Origin: Rhizobium favelukesii
GTDB lineage: Bacteria > Pseudomonadota > Alphaproteobacteria > Rhizobiales > Rhizobiaceae
Direction: 5' to 3'
Length of the DNA: 64,000 nucleotides
Assembly (NCBI RefSeq): GCF_000577275.2
Contig: NZ_HG916855.1
Coordinates: forward strand, 1 to 64,000
Positions 63,482-64,000 of this stretch are shown in pieces. The first letter of the stretch is position 1. Each line of letters opens with the position of its first letter. The notes under the pieces were generated by a model. It made no database searches. It was not told where the DNA came from and worked only from the letters and a program-made list of their open reading frames with translations. Made by a program: the position numbers and the translations under genes.

Positions 63482-64000
63482 ATGCAGTCGATAAGGATCA
63501 CACGGCTTCTCGCGGCTGTGGCGCTGGCAGGTAGCGTCGCAATCGGGGCCGTCGCTCCCGCATACGCGGACCAGACGCTTCTCAACGTATCCTACGATCC
63601 GACGCGAGAACTCTATAAGGATTTCAATGCCGCTTTCGCTGCGAAGTGGCAGAAGGACACCGGTGAGGCGGTGACCATCAAGGCTTCGCACGGTGGGTCT
63701 GGCGCACAGGCGCGCTCGGTGATCGATGGGCTTGATGCCGATGTCGTGACCCTTGCTCTCGAGGGTGACATCGACGCGATTGCCGCCAAGACCGGCAAGA
63801 TCCCGGCAGATTGGAAAACAAAGTTCCCGAACAATTCGACGCCTTATACGTCAACGATTGTATTCCTTGTTCGCAAGGGCAATCCGAAGGGCATCAAGGA
63901 CTGGGCCGATCTGGTGAAGGACGACGTCCAGGTCATCACTCCCAATCCGAAGACGTCAGGCGGCGCCCGCTGGAATTTCCTGGCGGCCTGGGCATGGGCC
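63482..64000 (+). CDS. Sulfate ABC transporter substrate-binding protein (partial)
   Basis: The gene runs off the window after 173 codons. A signal peptide ([21 protein letters not shown]) is followed by the sulfate-binding protein pattern [51 protein letters not shown] and [15 protein letters not shown], ending in [25 protein letters not shown] 5 bases before ATG 63482 is a strong ribosome-binding site. Sulfate permease genes (cysT, cysW, cysA) would be expected next. Confidence 0.93.
   Translation, partial: MQSIRITRLLAAVALAGSVAIGAVAPAYADQTLLNVSYDPTRELYKDFNAAFAAKWQKDTGEAVTIKASHGGSGAQARSVIDGLDADVVTLALEGDIDAIAAKTGKIPADWKTKFPNNSTPYTSTIVFLVRKGNPKGIKDWADLVKDDVQVITPNPKTSGGARWNFLAAWAWA

Noticed and set aside
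1..64000. CRISPR arrays, tRNA or rRNA genes, prophage or conjugation genes
   Set aside because: None recognised by eye: no regularly spaced repeats with spacers, no cloverleaf-like or rRNA sequence, and no phage or tra/vir proteins.

Overview
The window is the start of a large secondary replicon (megaplasmid or chromid) of an alphaproteobacterium, most probably in the Rhizobiaceae (Rhizobium, Sinorhizobium/Ensifer, Agrobacterium or Shinella type). The main reason is a complete repABC replication/partition cassette at 1-3615, with the countertranscribed RNA between repB and repC; base 1 is the repA start codon. The dense catabolic gene content, many ABC importers, NsrR- and BioR-type sites and a palindromic RIME-like repeat behind repC fit that group. 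I saw no rRNA, tRNA or CRISPR.

Layout: 1-3760 holds repABC, the antisense RNA, a candidate origin inside repC and the repeat. 3760-5956 is decayed: an ArsR / SRPBCC / GFA gene trio, all broken, still preceded by a clean palindromic operator. 5957-7821 is a nitric-oxide module (hmp flavohaemoglobin, nsrR, and a site that looks like NsrR's). 7846-15141 is a sugar locus: a CUT1 ABC importer with a ThuA-like protein, facing a Gfo/Idh/MocA dehydrogenase and a LacI regulator. 15222-16112 has a small membrane protein and recX.

16109-23149 encodes lysine catabolism through 2-aminoadipate (lysine 6-dehydrogenase, piperideine-6-carboxylate dehydrogenase, aminotransferase, HglS) with LysR and Lrp regulators. 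Directly beside it, 23187-29251 is bioBFDAZ plus bioR, with a consensus BioR box before bioB and a weaker one before bioR. BioZ belongs to the KAS III type that makes pimeloyl-ACP from glutaryl-CoA, a lysine breakdown product. The glutaryl-CoA consumer gcdH, with its own LysR, lies about 29 kb further on (51312-53519). The window thus holds genes that feed, use for biotin, and drain the same pool.

29252-30718 has no convincing gene but carries a 16-bp perfect palindrome matching the RepB parS consensus and a strong orphan terminator. 30719-35393 is a little-studied sugar-type operon (TIM-barrel isomerase, DUF993 aldolase-like protein, MocA dehydrogenase) facing a ROK regulator, followed by a GH20 hexosaminidase. 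37603-42880 is the tyrosine/homogentisate pathway (maiA, fahA, hmgA, hpd) with MarR and Lrp regulators, each with clear operator-like repeats. 42902-50991 is a branched-chain-type ABC importer fused transcriptionally to a GMC oxidoreductase and a 3-hydroxyisobutyrate dehydrogenase, plus a DMT exporter.

53614-60775 is a mixed region: DUF4126 membrane protein with a mercuric-reductase-like flavoprotein, ampC/ampR-type beta-lactamase pair, a DUF4242-adenylate cyclase fusion, a xylitol-type dehydrogenase and an F420-reductase-like protein. 61102-64000 has a PtsN-like EIIA, an intact 1514-bp insertion sequence with a 5-bp target duplication that split a small minus-strand frame, and the start of a sulfate-binding protein gene that runs off the window.
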